Assembly (NCBI RefSeq): GCF_038592905.1
Contig: NZ_CP151943.1
Location: 3,422,501 to 3,486,500 of the forward strand
Reading direction: 5' to 3'
Origin: Neobacillus sp. FSL H8-0543
GTDB taxonomy: Bacteria > Bacillota > Bacilli > Bacillales > Cytobacillaceae
DNA: 64,000 nt
Shown here piece after piece: positions 8,191-16,901 of this stretch (its first letter is position 1; each line of letters begins with the position of its first letter). The position numbers and the translations under genes are program-made. The notes below the pieces were generated by a model. The model was not told where the DNA came from. It was given only the letters and a program-made list of their open reading frames with translations, and ran no database searches.

Positions 8191-8940
8191 ATGATTGTTC
8201 TTAAATCACAGCGGGAAATCGAGGCAATGAAAAAGGCAGGGGAAATTCTTGCTTTATGTCATAAAGAAATTGCGAAATTGATTAAACCAGGTATAACGAC
8301 CTGGGAAATTGATCAGTTTGTTGATGATTTTTTAAGTAAACACCAAGCTACTCCGGAACAGAAGGGGTATAAAGGGTATGAATACGCAACATGTGCAAGC
8401 ATAAATGACGAAATTTGTCATGGATTTCCAAGAAAGGATCCATTAAAGACAGGCGATATTGTAACAGTAGATATGGTTGTAAATTATAATGGAGCTTTGG
8501 CTGATTCTGCCTGGACTTATCCAGTTGGAAAGGTTTCAAAGGAAACGGAACATCTATTAAAGGTAACAAAAGAAGCATTGTATAAAGGAATTGAACAGTG
8601 TGTTCCAGGAAACAGAATTGGGGATATTGGACATGCGATTCAAACATTCGTTGAATCAGAAGGATTATCTGTTGTCCGTGACTTTATTGGACATGGCATT
8701 GGATCTGTGATCCATGAGAAACCTGATGTACCGCATTATGGTTTGCCAGGTAAAGGTGCGAGAATTAAAGAAGGTATGGTATTTACCATTGAACCAATGG
8801 TGAATATCGGCAAGTACCAAACAAAAATGGATAACAATGGCTGGACGGCCCGAACCATTGATGGTAAATACTCTGCTCAATATGAGCATACGATTGCGAT
8901 TACGAAAGACGGTCCAATGATCATAACGGATCAAGACTAG
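8191..8940 (+). CDS. map: Methionine aminopeptidase, type I
   Basis: A 249-residue enzyme that removes the initiator methionine from new proteins. The five metal ligands of the family are all visible: D94 (TVDMV), D105 (ADSAW), H168 (GHGIG), E201 (IEPMV) and E232 (YEHT); the substrate-contacting H77 (CHG) is also present. The type I length without an N-terminal extension fits Bacillus Map proteins. It is a lone gene between sinR and a GC-rich repeat, not in the ribosomal secY-adk-map operon, so it is probably a second copy. A terminator follows directly. Confidence 0.93.
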   Translation: MIVLKSQREIEAMKKAGEILALCHKEIAKLIKPGITTWEIDQFVDDFLSKHQATPEQKGYKGYEYATCASINDEICHGFPRKDPLKTGDIVTVDMVVNYNGALADSAWTYPVGKVSKETEHLLKVTKEALYKGIEQCVPGNRIGDIGHAIQTFVESEGLSVVRDFIGHGIGSVIHEKPDVPHYGLPGKGARIKEGMVFTIEPMVNIGKYQTKMDNNGWTARTIDGKYSAQYEHTIAITKDGPMIITDQD

Positions 8941-8942
8941 CA

Positions 8943-8968
8943 AAAAGCCCGTTAAGAAACGGGCTTTT
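8943..8968 (+). terminator. Terminator of map
   Basis: AAAAGCCCGTT and AACGGGCTTTT arms with a very short loop, directly after the stop codon. Confidence 0.85.
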
Positions 8969-9011
8969 ATTAAATGGCTTTGTTAAAGGTCATTGTTGAA
9001 TTTATAACACT

Positions 9012-9142
9012 GTTGATTGGAGCGGAAGGCGCGAGACTCCTGCGGGAGTACGGGGCTGGGGAGACCCCGCAGGCGCTTAAGCGCCGAGGAGGCTCCCCGG
9101 CGCGCGCCCGCGGAAAGCGAAGCGCCTGGAGCGGAAATCAAC
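9012..9142. repeat. GC-rich palindromic repeat of Bacillaceae type
   Basis: About 130 bp of GC-rich DNA in an AT-rich setting, bounded by inverted ends GTTGATT (9012) and AATCAAC (9136-9142), each adjoining a GGAGCGGAA block. Nested palindromes such as GCGCTTAAGCGC, plus paired CTCCTGCGGG and CCCCGCAGG arms, would fold into a long branched hairpin. Sequences of this kind (opening TTGGAGCGGAAGGCGCGAG) recur in intergenic spaces of many Bacillaceae. It carries no gene of its own; a 62-residue open frame across it is a by-product. Confidence 0.75.
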
Positions 9143-9159
9143 AACCAAGTTTAAAAGTA

Positions 9160-9192
9160 TAAAATAAAAAAACAGATCTGTTATGATCTGTT
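9160..9192 (-). terminator. Terminator of the yfkK-like gene
   Basis: AACAGATC and GATCTGTT arms. On the minus strand the hairpin is followed by a T-rich run. Confidence 0.65.
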
Positions 9193-9419
9193 TACTTATT
9201 CTTTCTTAGGTTTCCAAGTTCCTCGACTAGTGCTTGCATTTCATTCGGACTAAAAGAAGGTTTCTTGCGGACCATTTCATAAATTTCTAATAATTCTTCA
9301 TACATTTCTTCATCAAAATGTGATGGTTTAATGGCCCCAAGGTTTAACACCTTTAATTTTTCTTTTATTTGTTCAATCATGAACTCAACATTTTCAGTAG
9401 ACTTTTGTGATAAATTCAT
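9192..9419 (-). CDS. yfkK: DUF1128 protein, YfkK-like
   Basis: A 75-residue soluble, mostly helical protein matching B. subtilis YfkK (DUF1128). It has the pattern ENVEFMIEQIKEKL, then IKPSHFDEEMYEELLEIY, and ends in SPNEMQALVEELGNLRK. Function is unknown. I place the start at 9419 because AAAGGGTG precedes that ATG; an upstream GTG-type extension has no site. In B. subtilis yfkK also lies near yfkH, and the same grouping is seen here with the genes at 9653 and 10099. Confidence 0.8.
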   Translation of the reverse strand: MNLSQKSTENVEFMIEQIKEKLKVLNLGAIKPSHFDEEMYEELLEIYEMVRKKPSFSPNEMQALVEELGNLRKNK

Positions 9420-9652
9420 CCCGACACCCTTTCCCAATTCGTATTTTCATCTTTTCATTATAAATAGTATATGTCAATATAAACTTGTTTTTCCAATTTA
9501 ATAGTGTATAAAGTGAAATTTACCATATAATTTGGATTGGCGCTTGCTTTTAGCAGTTGAATTAACGCAAAATAAATGAAGAGCTTTTTTTGGTATATAT
9601 TTCATTGTAAAAATATGTATAGGAAAATATCAGTGAGGAAGGAAAGATTAAG

Positions 9653-10015
9653 ATGACAAGAAAAAATCAATTCTGGAAGGGAATGTTATACGGAGCGTTG
9701 GCTGGTGGAGCAATCAGTTTATTAGATAAACCTACCCGTGAGGCGATGAAGGAAAACATTCAAAATGCTTATAAACAAGTATCATATGCAGTAAAACATC
9801 CGGTTGAGATTAGCGAACAGGTGAAGGGAACGGCTGAAAAAATTAGGACAACCATTGAACAGGTGAGCGAGGATATTACGTATATAACTGGAAAAGTAGA
9901 TGAGATTCGCGAGTTAACGCCACAGGTAAAGGAAATTGTAAAGGAAACGAAAGATACTTTTTCGAAAAATAATGATGATGCCTTACTAGAGGATTTGCTA
10001 AAAGCTGATGAATAA
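9653..10015 (+). CDS. YtxH-domain protein
   Basis: A 120-residue protein with a short N-terminal hydrophobic Gly/Ala segment (MLYGALAGGAISLLD, about residues 10-24) followed by a long amphipathic, probably coiled region. This is the layout of the YtxH family of general stress proteins. It is membrane-anchored by its N-terminus and its function is not known. A GAGGAAGGAAAG-type site precedes the ATG. It sits 83 bp before the YihY-family gene in the same direction, a pairing also seen as yfkI-yfkH in B. subtilis, so the two are probably cotranscribed. Confidence 0.75.
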   Translation: MTRKNQFWKGMLYGALAGGAISLLDKPTREAMKENIQNAYKQVSYAVKHPVEISEQVKGTAEKIRTTIEQVSEDITYITGKVDEIRELTPQVKEIVKETKDTFSKNNDDALLEDLLKADE

Positions 10016-10098
10016 GATCAGACAAGTAATTATGCAATAAACAGTTAAAAACTTAATATGGTCAATAGATGTTTTTCACAAGCAAAGGCGGTGTGAGT

Positions 10099-10935
10099 AT
10101 GAATAGGCAAGCGGATGTACGTTCATCATTAATAAAGATGCTATGGCATCGAAGTGAAGAGGATGATATACCAGGTTTATCTGCACAGTTAGCCTATTTT
10201 TTCCTGCTATCATTATTCCCGCTCCTTATTGTGATTTTTACTCTAATTCCTTATCTCCCAATCCCACATGAGGATGTACTTGGGGCCATAAGGGCATTTG
10301 CTCCACCGGATACAATGGATCTAATTGAAAGAAATGTAAATGATATCATGAACAATCGGAATGGCGGGTTGCTTTCCATCGGGATTATCGGAACGATGTG
10401 GTCTGCCTCTAATGGAATAAATGCCATTGTTAAAGCGTTTAATAAAGCATATAACGTGAAGGAAAGCCGTTCATTTATCGTTTCTAGGGGAATGGCGATA
10501 CTTCTTACATTTGGTATGATTTTGGTCTTCATTGTTGCTTTGATTCTTCCAATTTTCGGGCGGGAGATCGGTCTTTTTCTTTTTTCACAATTTGGTTTCA
10601 CAGATGAATTTATCCAAGTATGGAACATGTCAAGGCTTTTAGTTAGTGCTCTAATATTATTTCTGATCTTCACTGGACTGTATTGGATAGCACCGAATAT
10701 AAAATTACGCTGCCGAAGTGCAATACCTGGTGCTGCATTTGCATCGGTCGGGTGGATTTTATCATCATTTGGATTATCCTTTTTCGTCGGAAATATTACC
10801 AATTATTCTTTAACCTATGGAAGTATCGGAGCGATCATTGTCTTGATGATTTGGTTATACATATCTGCTTTCATCATTATCCTTGGCGGGGAAATTAATG
10901 CGTACTATAGTGAAAAAAATAAGCAAAACTGTTAA
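10099..10935 (+). CDS. yfkH: YihY/UPF0761 family membrane protein (YfkH-like)
   Basis: A 278-residue protein with about six membrane segments and family hallmarks: the start region LSAQLAYFFLLSLFPLLI, the mid motif WSASNGINAIVKAFNKAY, and the end YGSIGAIIVLMIWLYI followed by GGEINAYY. Older databases call the family ribonuclease BN, a label now considered wrong; the real role is unknown. I start at 10099 because AAAGGCGGTG lies six bases before that ATG. It follows the YtxH-domain gene and probably shares its transcript. Confidence 0.85.
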   Translation: MNRQADVRSSLIKMLWHRSEEDDIPGLSAQLAYFFLLSLFPLLIVIFTLIPYLPIPHEDVLGAIRAFAPPDTMDLIERNVNDIMNNRNGGLLSIGIIGTMWSASNGINAIVKAFNKAYNVKESRSFIVSRGMAILLTFGMILVFIVALILPIFGREIGLFLFSQFGFTDEFIQVWNMSRLLVSALILFLIFTGLYWIAPNIKLRCRSAIPGAAFASVGWILSSFGLSFFVGNITNYSLTYGSIGAIIVLMIWLYISAFIIILGGEINAYYSEKNKQNC

Positions 10936-11024
10936 ACCGGTTACTCCTAATTTTACCTTTATGAAAACCCAAAACTTGCGAACACTATAGATGGGGAATA
11001 AAGCAACTTTAGGAGGGTCTGACT

Positions 11025-11129
11025 ATGACAAAGAAAACGAAAAAAGATGGCGGCACGAAACAAAAAGGAAAAGGTGCAAAAGGGAATAAAACTTCTGGAT
11101 CTGCGAATGGCTCAAATAGCTATCATTAA
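11025..11129 (+). CDS. 34-residue Lys/Gly-rich microprotein
   Basis: ATG-started frame with a perfect AGGAGGGT site seven bases upstream. The product starts MTKKTKKDGGTKQKGKGAKG and ends in a Ser/Asn/Gly tail. It is very basic and probably disordered, with a composition like minor small acid-soluble spore proteins or nucleic-acid-binding peptides. I do not recognise a specific family. A strong terminator follows immediately, which supports a real transcript. Confidence 0.6.
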   Translation: MTKKTKKDGGTKQKGKGAKGNKTSGSANGSNSYH

Positions 11130-11133
11130 ATAA

Positions 11134-11169
11134 GGAAAGACCAGGCAATTATATGTGCCTGGTCTTTTC
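11134..11169. terminator. Bidirectional terminator
   Basis: AAAGACCAGGCA and TGCCTGGTCTTTT arms between the microprotein and the convergent metal ATPase gene. Confidence 0.85.
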
Positions 11170-11174
11170 TTATT

Positions 11175-13091
11175 TTATGACTTCAATAGTCGAAGACTGT
11201 TAAGAATAACAAGGATTGTACTGCCTTCATGACCAATGACTCCATATGGCAAATCAAGTAACTGAAAGAAGTTAGATGATATCAATACCATTATCACAGT
11301 AATAGAAAAAATAACATTTTGTTTGATGATTTGGTTCATACGTTTAGAAAGGCGAATGGCTTCAGAGATCCGGGCTAAGTCATTTTTCATTAACACCACA
11401 TCGGCCGTTTCGAGGGCTACATCACTGCCACCCCCCATTGCAATACCGACATTTGCTGTAGCTAACGCTGGCGCGTCATTTATCCCGTCACCAACCATGG
11501 CAATTGTTTTGTACTTAGTTTTTAACAATTTAAGCTTTTCGACCTTCTCTTCTGGTAAACATTCAGCATAGAATTCATCAACATGGCTTTCAGAGGCAAT
11601 GGCACTTGCAGTAAGAGTGCTATCCCCAGTAAGCATAACTGTGAAAATTCCTTGTTTTTTTAACTGATCAATGGCATGCTTTGATTCTTCCCTCACAACA
11701 TCCTTTAAAGCAATCATTGCTGCCAGTACACCGTTAATTTGTACAAATACCAGTGTATTTCCCTGGTTAGCTAAGTCTGTTGCCTTCCCATCGGCAAAAG
11801 CAGCAACCGCCTCCCGGCCAACAAAATCTGCTTTACCAATTTTCCAGTGTTCGCCGTTTATTTCCGCCTTAACACCCCAGCCGGAAACATCTTCAAGATT
11901 ATCAGGATGGAGGAGATCGCGTTTCTGAGTGCTTTTTACATAGTTGACTATCGATTGTGCAAGCGGGTGGTTAGAATGGTTCTCAATTGATGCCGTTTTC
12001 CATAGGAGCTGTTCCTTTTCAAACCCGTCCGCTACAATTACCTCAGTGACTTCAGGCTTGCCCATGGTAAGTGTTCCTGTTTTGTCGAAGGCAATTGCTT
12101 CTATATGGCTTAAATTTTCTAGGTGAACCCCGCCCTTAACTAAAATACCATGCTTTGCTCCATTGGAAATGGCGGATAAAGTCGCTGGCATAATCGATGC
12201 AACAAGTGCACAAGGGGAGGAAACCACCAATAGAATCATTGCCCTATAAAAGGACTCCTGCCAGCTCCAGTCCAGTAAAAAATTGGGTAAAAACATCATC
12301 AATAAAACAGCCGCAAGGACCGTTTTAACATAGGTACCTTCAAAGCGTTCGATAAAAAGCTGTGACGGTGACTTTTCGCTTTGTGCTGATTGGACGAGAT
12401 CAATAATTTTTTGAAAAAGTGTCTCATTGCTTGCTTTTGTCGTTTCAACTGTAATTGCTCCCGTTAAATTCACCGTTCCTGCAAATACATCTTCCTGCTT
12501 GCCTTTTGAGACAGGCATCGACTCGCCAGTAATCGCTGCTTCATCTATATTTGTATGACCAGTAAGGATGACACCGTCAGATGGTACGCGCTCACCTGGC
12601 TTTACAAGGATGTGGTCACCAATTCTTAGCTCAGAAACAGAAACCTTTCTTTCTAACCCATTATTTATGAGGAGCGCTTCTTCTGGCTGAAGCTCCATGA
12701 GAGAGGAAATCTCTTTATGACTTTTGTTCATTGTATACGTTTCTAAGGCACCGCTTACGGAGAAAATAAAGATTAAGATTGCGCCTTCCGTCCAGTAGCC
12801 AATAATGGCCGAGCCAATCGCCGCAAAAATCATTAGCATTTCAACATTTAATTCTTTGTTTTCATACGTGGCCTCAATACCCTCTTTTGCTTTCGCAAAA
12901 CCGCCGATTATAAACGCTAATAAATAGGCGATAATCGAAGCTACATTATCATCCGTTTTGTCAAACAGCCACCCTAAGGCAATAAAGACACCACTTAGAC
13001 CAGCGGCTATCAGTTCAATATGAGGTTTGATTTTTTCAATAAAGCCAAGCCTCTGAATATCTTTATTTAGTGTTTTTACCTCAGTGTTCAT
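11175..13091 (-). CDS. pfeT: P1B-4 type metal-exporting ATPase (PfeT/ZosA-like)
   Basis: A 638-residue P-type ATPase with no N-terminal metal-binding domain. Visible motifs are TGES in the actuator domain (about 188-191), SPC in the metal-transport helix (about 292-294), DKTGT with the phosphorylated Asp (about 336), GDGIND, and HEGST near the C-terminus (about 621). SPC plus HEG-T marks subgroup P1B-4, which in B. subtilis is PfeT (earlier ZosA), an iron(II) efflux pump under Fur and PerR control. A Fur/PerR-like box lies 35-51 bases upstream of the start. Iron export is therefore the best guess; cobalt or zinc is possible. Confidence 0.88.
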   Translation of the reverse strand: MNTEVKTLNKDIQRLGFIEKIKPHIELIAAGLSGVFIALGWLFDKTDDNVASIIAYLLAFIIGGFAKAKEGIEATYENKELNVEMLMIFAAIGSAIIGYWTEGAILIFIFSVSGALETYTMNKSHKEISSLMELQPEEALLINNGLERKVSVSELRIGDHILVKPGERVPSDGVILTGHTNIDEAAITGESMPVSKGKQEDVFAGTVNLTGAITVETTKASNETLFQKIIDLVQSAQSEKSPSQLFIERFEGTYVKTVLAAVLLMMFLPNFLLDWSWQESFYRAMILLVVSSPCALVASIMPATLSAISNGAKHGILVKGGVHLENLSHIEAIAFDKTGTLTMGKPEVTEVIVADGFEKEQLLWKTASIENHSNHPLAQSIVNYVKSTQKRDLLHPDNLEDVSGWGVKAEINGEHWKIGKADFVGREAVAAFADGKATDLANQGNTLVFVQINGVLAAMIALKDVVREESKHAIDQLKKQGIFTVMLTGDSTLTASAIASESHVDEFYAECLPEEKVEKLKLLKTKYKTIAMVGDGINDAPALATANVGIAMGGGSDVALETADVVLMKNDLARISEAIRLSKRMNQIIKQNVIFSITVIMVLISSNFFQLLDLPYGVIGHEGSTILVILNSLRLLKS

Positions 13092-13125
13092 TCATCCCAC
13101 CCCTTATAAAAGCTTAATTGAGAAA

Positions 13126-13142
13126 AATAATCATAATCATTA
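13126..13142 (-). promoter_or_regulatory. Fur/PerR-like operator of the metal ATPase gene
   Basis: On the minus strand TAATGATTATGATTATT matches the Fur 7-1-7 consensus TGATAATNATTATCA at 12 of 14 fixed positions and the PerR consensus less well. It lies just upstream of the ATPase gene. Confidence 0.55.
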
Positions 13143-13151
13143 CCCCTAAAA

Positions 13152-13183
13152 AACACGAAAGCTGTCATCAGAAAGATGACAGC
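13152..13183 (-). terminator. Terminator of the MFS gene at 13274
   Basis: GCTGTCATC and GATGACAGC arms. On the minus strand TTTCGTGTTTTTT follows, so it ends transcription before the Fur-like box. Confidence 0.75.
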
Positions 13184-13273
13184 GAATTTCTAAGAAACTA
13201 TAAGATTTATAATTTAATATTATCACATAGTTCATTTGTTTGATAGGGGAATGCTCATGTAACAAATGTTTAA

Positions 13274-14452
13274 TTATGATTTTTGATGTTCAAGAATGAT
13301 GTGAGGCTTTTTACCAAATATATAAATTAACAAGGATAAAAGCAGGAGCATGGTACTTATAATAGAAAAGAAACGAATGTTTTGGAAATACTGAATAACA
13401 ATTCCGCCGATAATTGGTCCGCTTAAGCTGCCAAGGCTAAAAAAGATTCCACACAGCAAATTTCCAGTTGGCAGTAAGTTTTGAGGGACTAAATCCGTCA
13501 TGTAGCTGATTCCTAATGAAAAAGTTGACCCAACCACCATTCCAGATACTAAAAATGAAAGGAAAAGTCCAATAAATGAATGTTCAAAAATACCTGCTGC
13601 AGTAAAGCTCAAAAATCCAAGAACAAGAACAAAGATTAAAATATTTCTGCGACCATGTTGGTCACTTAGAATCCCTAAAGGAAGCTGTGTTACGATGCCT
13701 CCAATTGCAAACGCTGAAAGGAAATAGGAAACACTTGTGACGTCGATATCCATTCTTAAGGCATAAATAGGAAAACTTCCATTTAGGGATGATTCTAAAA
13801 AGCCATAGCAGAAGGGCGGTAAAAAGGCTAACCACCCATATTTCATTGCATTCTTGAATCGTTTAATGGTATTGAAGAATGAATTAATTTCAACTTCTTG
13901 ATCAGGATATTCATTCCTTAACGAAAATACAAACAGCCAGCCAATTAAACATAGAATGGAAGAGATAATAAAAGGAAGTGCTTCATTTATATTTACTAAC
14001 GGAGTCATTAAAGGACCTGCTGCAAAACCGATCCCAAAGAACATGCCATATAAAGAAATATTCCTGCCTCTTTTTTCCCTCGGGGAAGAGGAAGTAATCC
14101 AAGTTTGTGTAGCAAAATGGAGTGCATGATCACCAATACCGATAAGGAATCGTAAACCAAACCAAAACCAAAAGGAATGCCAAACAGGAAACAGTGCAAT
14201 GGCAACAACTACAAGCAATCCGCCAAAGGTGATAATCGGTTTATAGCCATATTTCCGTAAAGGAATTTCCATAAAGGGGGAAACTAGAAGGATACCAATA
14301 TAAAGAGCTGTTGCATTTAGCCCGTTTAAGGACGAGGAAACCCCGTTATTTTCAAATATAACTGCGATAAGCGGAAGCAGCATTCCTTGTGAAAATCCTG
14401 ATATTGCAACAATACCAACGAGTATCCAAAACCGGAATTTGTTTTTATCCAT
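13274..14452 (-). CDS. MFS transporter, substrate unknown
   Basis: A 392-residue twelve-span major-facilitator protein beginning with the basic MDKNKFRFW. Loop motifs include PLRKYGYKP after span 2 and LSDQHGRRN midway, typical of drug/H+ antiporter-type MFS proteins. An AGAGGA site precedes the ATG. It is followed by its own terminator, so it is transcribed separately from the metal ATPase gene. No neighbour identifies the substrate. Confidence 0.82.
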   Translation of the reverse strand: MDKNKFRFWILVGIVAISGFSQGMLLPLIAVIFENNGVSSSLNGLNATALYIGILLVSPFMEIPLRKYGYKPIITFGGLLVVVAIALFPVWHSFWFWFGLRFLIGIGDHALHFATQTWITSSSPREKRGRNISLYGMFFGIGFAAGPLMTPLVNINEALPFIISSILCLIGWLFVFSLRNEYPDQEVEINSFFNTIKRFKNAMKYGWLAFLPPFCYGFLESSLNGSFPIYALRMDIDVTSVSYFLSAFAIGGIVTQLPLGILSDQHGRRNILIFVLVLGFLSFTAAGIFEHSFIGLFLSFLVSGMVVGSTFSLGISYMTDLVPQNLLPTGNLLCGIFFSLGSLSGPIIGGIVIQYFQNIRFFSIISTMLLLLSLLIYIFGKKPHIILEHQKS

Positions 14453-14911
14453 ATGTATGTCCTCTTCTTAAATTAATTAGAAAAATGAGTTTCTTAAAGA
14501 ATGGTAACGAGAAAACGATCCTTTTGCAAGAAAAATATTTGGGTGGTTTTGGATAAAAAACAAAGACTCTAAGCCGAAGCTCAGAGTCTCTTTTAAAAAA
14601 GTCATTTTCGATGTAAGGTTTAATACAAATTACTTGTGCTATAATTATCAAGCAAAAAGCTTAATAGGGGTTAAAAATCAATCGCTTTTTTCTGGATCCA
14701 TCAACCACCAACCTTCATGTTTACTTATAAGTAAAAAGAACACGAGTGTTGAATCTCATATAAGACGGGATTTCCAGCCTCCTTAATGATAATGGTGTAC
14801 CGATTGATTGCTGCCCTCCTTTTTTATAGCTTAAGTTCAGTATATATTAAAGGTTGAATTTTGTAAATGTTCTGATTATATTTTTTTTGTAAATTTTTTG
14901 AGGAGGGACCT
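14453..14911. other. Intergenic region between divergent genes
   Basis: It holds a hairpin at 14559-14597 (AGACTCT-AAGC and GCTC-AGAGTCT arms) that is terminator-like on the minus strand with a T run. The rest is AT-rich. A short minus-strand frame around 14680-14745 and others lack ribosome binding sites. I see no gene. Confidence 0.5.
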
Positions 14912-15520
14912 ATGTCATTATTTTACCGTTTTTTATTTTTCACTATTGGCTTACTTATTATGACTTTTGGCGTCTGTTTAACGATTAAAGCGGACTTAGG
15001 TGCAGGGGCATGGGATGCTCTAAATGTGGCATTATCTGAAGAGATTGGACTGTCCATTGGAAAATGGGTCATGATTGACGGGGCAATTTTAATCATTGTA
15101 AATTCAATTTTTGTAAAAAGAAAACCAGAGTTCCTCTCACTTATAACAATAATTGTAATCGGCTCGTTAGTAGATTTCTGGATGTTAATTATTTTTGAAA
15201 CATGGGTATTTGAGGGTATATTTATAAAATTAACTGCCTTACTGGCGGGAATCATTATTATCGGTTTTGGTGCAGCCACATACTTACAAGCAAAATTCCC
15301 ATCTAGTCCGATCGATAATTTTATGCTAGCAATAAAAGAACGTTTTGGTTTCAATCTAATGGTGTCTAAAACAATAGCTGAAATTGTCCCTTTAATTCCT
15401 GCTCTTTTCTTAGGAGGACCCGTATGGATAGGTACAATAATCATTACACTTGCCATTGGACCAGCCATTCAACTATTCTTTCCTTCCCTAGAGAAATTAC
15501 TGAAACAGCTTCAAGATTGA
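14912..15520 (+). CDS. YczE/YyaS/YitT-family membrane protein
   Basis: A 202-residue integral membrane protein with about five spans. The typical family segment is GVCLTIKADLGAGAWDALNV, followed by GLSIGKW. YczE of B. subtilis influences surfactin production; biochemical roles for the family are not settled. GAGGAGGGACCT places the ATG. The gene stands alone, with 110 bp to yfkD, and may be read through into it. Confidence 0.78.
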   Translation: MSLFYRFLFFTIGLLIMTFGVCLTIKADLGAGAWDALNVALSEEIGLSIGKWVMIDGAILIIVNSIFVKRKPEFLSLITIIVIGSLVDFWMLIIFETWVFEGIFIKLTALLAGIIIIGFGAATYLQAKFPSSPIDNFMLAIKERFGFNLMVSKTIAEIVPLIPALFLGGPVWIGTIIITLAIGPAIQLFFPSLEKLLKQLQD

Positions 15521-15630
15521 AGGCTTCAAGCAAAATATTGAAATAATTCGAGAAAATGGATAATATTTAGCAACTCCGAAAAAACTATGAGCAGTTACTT
15601 TACTGCCATTTGTGAAAGGAGTTTGACTTA

Positions 15631-16425
15631 GTGAAAAAAATTGTACCAGTTATAATGACACTGCTATTAATGCTAACCTTCTTACCTGCTGTTTCTGCCG
15701 AAAAGGCTGCTGTTAAATATCAGGTCCCGGCTTCCGTCAAAAATATTACAAAGGAAAATACCTATCCCAATTCGACTCAGGATTTACCAACGCTGGAACC
15801 GAGTGATTTAACTAAAAAGTTAATTGACTCATCTAAGGAGAAAATTGAAAATCCAGATTTAATCAGGATGCTTAATGAATCAAGCATTAATAGCACACCG
15901 TTTGCATTAGGTTACCGTGCAATTGTGTACCTAGGCCAGTGGCCACTAAATTATGTATCAACTGAAACCTCGCCAAATTGGGAGTACCAGAAAATTAATA
16001 CCAACTATTATGATAATCGCGGCGGAAAAGTCCCATATCAGATTAAGTATGTCCAAGAAGCTCAGAAAGTTGTTCGCGGCGGGCTAACAGCCAAAATCGC
16101 TAATTCCGAAGATGTTAAGAAGATGATGCTTTTAAAAGCAATGGAAAAGACTCATTTACCTCTTTCCTTTGATACAGTTATTGGTTCAGGTACAAAAAAT
16201 GACCATGTCTACAATGTTCCTGTCAATCGCTTAGGATACTTATATGCATATGCACCTGCAGTCAATGAAAAGGGAAAAGTAACCTATGGCGAAGTCTATT
16301 TAATGCTAAAAGGCAGTAAAAAGATTATTGTTATTAAAAATGTCACCTCGCAAGGAATTGGTGCCTGGATACCAGTGCAGGATCATGTTTCCTTTGGGTT
16401 CGCAGCATCAGAAAGACCTAGGTAA
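15631..16425 (+). CDS. yfkD: Secreted YfkD-like protein
   Basis: A 264-residue protein, the same length as B. subtilis YfkD. It has a classical signal peptide (MKKIVPVIMTLLLMLTFLPA, cleavage near AVSA-EK) followed by conserved stretches ENTYPNSTQDLP, NPDLIRMLNESSINSTPFAL and INTNYYDNRGGK. It should be exported or membrane-attached. Function is unknown. The GTG start is chosen because GAAAGGAG lies upstream and the signal peptide begins there. A terminator follows. Confidence 0.85.
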   Translation: MKKIVPVIMTLLLMLTFLPAVSAEKAAVKYQVPASVKNITKENTYPNSTQDLPTLEPSDLTKKLIDSSKEKIENPDLIRMLNESSINSTPFALGYRAIVYLGQWPLNYVSTETSPNWEYQKINTNYYDNRGGKVPYQIKYVQEAQKVVRGGLTAKIANSEDVKKMMLLKAMEKTHLPLSFDTVIGSGTKNDHVYNVPVNRLGYLYAYAPAVNEKGKVTYGEVYLMLKGSKKIIVIKNVTSQGIGAWIPVQDHVSFGFAASERPR

Positions 16426-16431
16426 GATAAT

Positions 16432-16468
16432 CTGAAAAGACCCTGATTTTGGTTGAGGGGTCTTTTTT
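16432..16468 (+). terminator. Terminator of yfkD
   Basis: AAAAGACCC and GGGGTCTTTTTT arms around a 14-base loop. Confidence 0.8.
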
Positions 16469-16566
16469 TACTCTTTTATTAAATAGGGGAAAAATGAGTA
16501 TAATACCGTTGCTAAAGATATGATATTTCGGTAGGATAAATAGGTTAGTGAAAGGAGAGGTCTATA

Positions 16567-16764
16567 TTGGGTAGTCCCGTACATGATAAAAATTCGCAAG
16601 TGAATTTTTTAAAGCAGCGTTTGAATATGTTTCTTGATGTCCTTGAGGCAATTGATCCAGAGGAAGCAGATCTTGATGATATCGACAACTTAATAAAGAT
16701 GATTGATGAGTTGGAAAATAAATGCAAGGAATTCAACAATCGTGAAGTGAGTGAGTCTGTTTAA
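16567..16764 (+). CDS. SE1561-family-like small protein
   Basis: A 65-residue, acidic, helical protein beginning MGSPVHDKNSQVNFLKQRLN and containing IDPEEADLDDIDNLIKMIDE. This pattern fits the short SE1561 family of Bacillales and Staphylococcaceae, which has no known function. The start is TTG, supported by AAAGGAGAGG seven bases upstream. The terminator stem at 16753 overlaps its last codons. Confidence 0.65.
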   Translation: MGSPVHDKNSQVNFLKQRLNMFLDVLEAIDPEEADLDDIDNLIKMIDELENKCKEFNNREVSESV

Positions 16765-16781
16765 TTACAGGCTCTTTTTTT
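16753..16781 (+). terminator. Terminator overlapping the end of the SE1561-like gene
   Basis: GAGTCTGT and ACAGGCTC arms with one mismatch, followed by seven T. The stop codon lies in the loop. Confidence 0.65.
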
Positions 16782-16901
16782 AATGACTTTGGATGGTAGC
16801 TAATTCTTTAATTCAGGTGATTATAGTAGTATAATAAGAATGTCAAATAGTTATAATTTTTAAATAAATTACTAGGGGACAAGGGGAAAGGGGTACTCGA
16901 A

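Noticed and set aside
8348..8943. Two frames of 92-99 codons antisense to map
   Set aside because: The plus strand encodes a methionine aminopeptidase with all metal ligands; the antisense frames show no family pattern.
10251..10802. 183-codon frame antisense to the YihY-family gene
   Set aside because: The plus strand has the full YihY pattern and a ribosome binding site; the antisense frame has neither.
14680..14745. Possible short leader peptide on the minus strand (FFLLISKHEGWW)
   Set aside because: No start codon with a ribosome binding site and no downstream gene in the right place for a leader.
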